The notes under the pieces were generated by a model, which had not been told where the DNA came from, made no database searches, and worked only from the letters and a program-made list of their open reading frames with translations. A stretch of 64,000 nt of DNA from an uncultured Eubacterium sp. (GTDB lineage: Bacteria > Bacillota > Clostridia > Peptostreptococcales > Anaerovoracaceae): the NCBI GenBank assembly GCA_902495595.1, contig CABUXV010000001.1:66018-130017 (forward strand), in the 5' to 3' direction. A program made the position numbers and the translations under genes. Below, piece by piece: positions 62,615 through 64,000 of the stretch. Position 1 is the stretch's first letter. Every line of letters starts with the position of its first letter.

Positions 62615-62632
62615 GCTGATAAAATTATCAGC
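62615..62632 (+). promoter_or_regulatory. Perfect palindrome at the transcription start, candidate operator
   Basis: GCTGATAA-AA-TTATCAGC is a perfect 8-bp inverted repeat starting about 8 nt after the -10. Its place fits a repressor site controlling the transporter; the regulator is not in the window. Confidence 0.55.
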
Positions 62633-62668
62633 ATTAAAAATATTGTTAATTGTGAAAGGCGTCTTTGA

Positions 62669-63820
62669 ATGAAAAATCTATATTATAGATATGCTGCGCT
62701 TTACAACTTTTCATATATGGCTATAGGAGCATTGATGCCGTTAATTAGTCAATATTTGCAGTACATGGGGTTTAATGGCACACAGATAGGAATTATAACT
62801 TCAACCGGAACTTGTGTTGCTATATTCGCATCTGCATTTTGGGGAACTATATATAACAGGAGCTGTAAGAAGCATGAAATTATAATAATTTTATGTATGA
62901 CAGCTTCAGCGATATGTTTTGTATTAAAAGAAATAGATATATTCGTTGCATTTGCTGTGATATTTGGAATTATGTATTTTTTTCAGGCTCCTGTGATGTC
63001 ATTGACAGATGCATTTACAGTACAAAGTGGATATGGATTTGGAGGCTTGAGGGCATGGGGCGCATTGGGATTTTCGCTTGGGACTTTCTTAACTGGGATA
63101 ATCGTTGATATCTTTGGTATGTCTTTAATGTTTTGGATTTATTCGGGAAGTTTTCTCATCTCCTCATTAATTATATATACTGTAAAAAAGAAATCGTCGT
63201 TAAAAATCAATAAAAATGAATGCGATAAAAAAGCGAAAAGAAGTTATTATAAATTACTTCAAAACAAAAGACTGAGAAATCTTATAATATGCGCTTTCTT
63301 CTGGGGAGGAACAAATGTAGCAAATAATACATACTTTAGTTTTTTATATGTAGAAGGAGGCGGTACTGTTGCAGGTGTCGGAATAGCAATGCTGCTGATG
63401 GTCGGCAGTGAAGTTCCTTTCATGACATGGTGTGAAAAACTTTCATCAAAATTTACTATGGAAAAAATAGTTTTAGCGGCAATGATAATTTCTTCTGCAA
63501 GATTTGTTTTTTTTGGCATGGGTCTTCCCTGGTGGGGACTGATTCTTCTTTCCTTTACACAGGGCGCGGTAAACGGGATTTTGCTTATAGAGTTTGTAAG
63601 ATATTCGGCAAAGCTTGCTTCTGACGAATATAAAAGTCTTGCTGTTTCGGCATATTATGTGATTGGCAGTAATCTAAGCACTATTTTATGTCAGATAATC
63701 GGAGGAATTATTCTCGATTGCTGTGGAGCTACGGGTGTTTATATGTTTTTTGGAGTATTTAATCTGTGCGGTGTAATCCTTTATATCGGATTCCGGTTGA
63801 ACAAGACGGTTTCCGATTAA
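62669..63820 (+). CDS. MFS transporter, LacY/nucleoside-type (MFS_1_like)
   Basis: A 383-residue permease with about twelve hydrophobic spans, starting NLYYRYAALYNFSYMAIGALMP and containing LRAWGALGFSLGTF, the family hallmark of the MFS_1_like group. Substrates of relatives are sugars or nucleosides; none can be assigned. GAAAGGCG precedes the ATG. Confidence 0.88.
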   Translation: MKNLYYRYAALYNFSYMAIGALMPLISQYLQYMGFNGTQIGIITSTGTCVAIFASAFWGTIYNRSCKKHEIIIILCMTASAICFVLKEIDIFVAFAVIFGIMYFFQAPVMSLTDAFTVQSGYGFGGLRAWGALGFSLGTFLTGIIVDIFGMSLMFWIYSGSFLISSLIIYTVKKKSSLKINKNECDKKAKRSYYKLLQNKRLRNLIICAFFWGGTNVANNTYFSFLYVEGGGTVAGVGIAMLLMVGSEVPFMTWCEKLSSKFTMEKIVLAAMIISSARFVFFGMGLPWWGLILLSFTQGAVNGILLIEFVRYSAKLASDEYKSLAVSAYYVIGSNLSTILCQIIGGIILDCCGATGVYMFFGVFNLCGVILYIGFRLNKTVSD

Positions 63821-63902
63821 TATTCTAACAGGTTGTAATCGTGTATTTTAAAGGAAAGTAAAGCTTTGTTAAAAAATATCGAAAAAAAGATTAAAAAAGG
63901 AA

Positions 63903-63934
63903 TTGACAAAGGGAGAATAATTTGGTAATATAAT
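63903..63934 (+). promoter_or_regulatory. Strong promoter near the window end
   Basis: TTGACA (63903-63908) with TATAAT at 63929-63934 (20-nt spacer) or TAATAT at 63926 (17-nt spacer). About 65 nt remain to the window edge. An ATG at 63960 starts a Lys-rich frame (KKAKDKKKRAD) that runs off the edge; it could be a gene start or part of an untranslated leader. Confidence 0.5.
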
Positions 63935-64000
63935 CAAGCTGTCGGGTGAGACAACGAGATGAAAAAGGCAAAAGACAAGAAGAAAAGAGCAGATAAAAAA

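Noticed and set aside
1..64000. Transposons, prophage genes, CRISPR arrays, tRNA or rRNA genes
   Set aside because: No transposase, integrase, spaced repeat array or recognisable tRNA/rRNA sequence was found on either strand.

Overview
The window is low-GC, AGA-rich DNA with strong AGGAGG ribosome binding sites and TTGACA-17-TATAAT promoters. It comes from a spore-forming anaerobic Firmicute of class Clostridia. The evidence is SpoIIID, SpoVT, teichoic-acid-type genes, an arginine deiminase pathway, a 2-hydroxyacyl-CoA dehydratase activase set and a clostridial tig-clpP-clpX-lon-engB string. I cannot name the genus from sequence alone. I see no insertion sequence, tRNA, rRNA gene or CRISPR array.

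Layout. 1-4.7 kb: start of a two-component system with a UBA-like membrane protein, a secreted M23 plus NodB cell-wall hydrolase, and the tRNA methylthiotransferase MtaB. 4.7-25.5 kb: one long plus-strand surface-polymer locus, preceded by a divergent small HTH regulator, a strong promoter, two copies of a 14-nt repeat and a run of eight G. Its outer parts are conventional teichoic-acid functions: TagG/TagH export, TagD CDP-glycerol synthesis, two glycerophosphotransferases at the left, and an LCP ligase at the right. The middle (9.7-24.0 kb) looks more AT-rich and contains unusual genes: a TagD-oxidoreductase fusion, LicD transferases with TPR-like tails, LicD-like proteins without the catalytic Asp cluster, and a small assembly line (amino-acid-type adenylation enzyme, two acyl carrier proteins, a KASIII, a GNAT, a metallo-beta-lactamase-fold hydrolase, an SDR). 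A PLP aminotransferase follows.

25.5-33.3 kb: a 550-nt noncoding stretch with repeated hairpins, two small unlisted ORFs, HIT protein, rpsU, YqeY, an AbrB-type regulator coupled to a secreted CHAP-SH3 protein, a YgiQ radical SAM protein, an orphan DNA methyltransferase and a Pr6Pr membrane protein. 33.3-40.7 kb: spoIIID divergent from mbl, a THUMP RNA methyltransferase, the arginine deiminase pathway (OTC, ADI, carbamate kinase), a CYTH protein and MnmM. 40.8-48.7 kb: tig, clpP, clpX, lon, engB, a DUF1232 protein, hpt and convergent spoVT. 48.8-57.1 kb: cardiolipin synthase, an MtaD-like amidohydrolase, a SpoVB/MurJ-like flippase, HU, the XpaC-TelA pair, a PNPOx-like protein and RqcP. 57.1-64 kb: three genes that together resemble a split large dehydratase-activase protein, CapA, DUF4363-DUF421, an MFS transporter with a palindromic operator, and a promoter whose target lies outside the window.

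The most novel part is 9.7-24.0 kb. My reading is that it makes and attaches an unusual (amino)acyl and/or CDP-activated substituent to the glycerol-phosphate polymer exported by TagGH and anchored by the LCP enzyme. The individual family calls are well supported by motifs; the joint pathway is inference.
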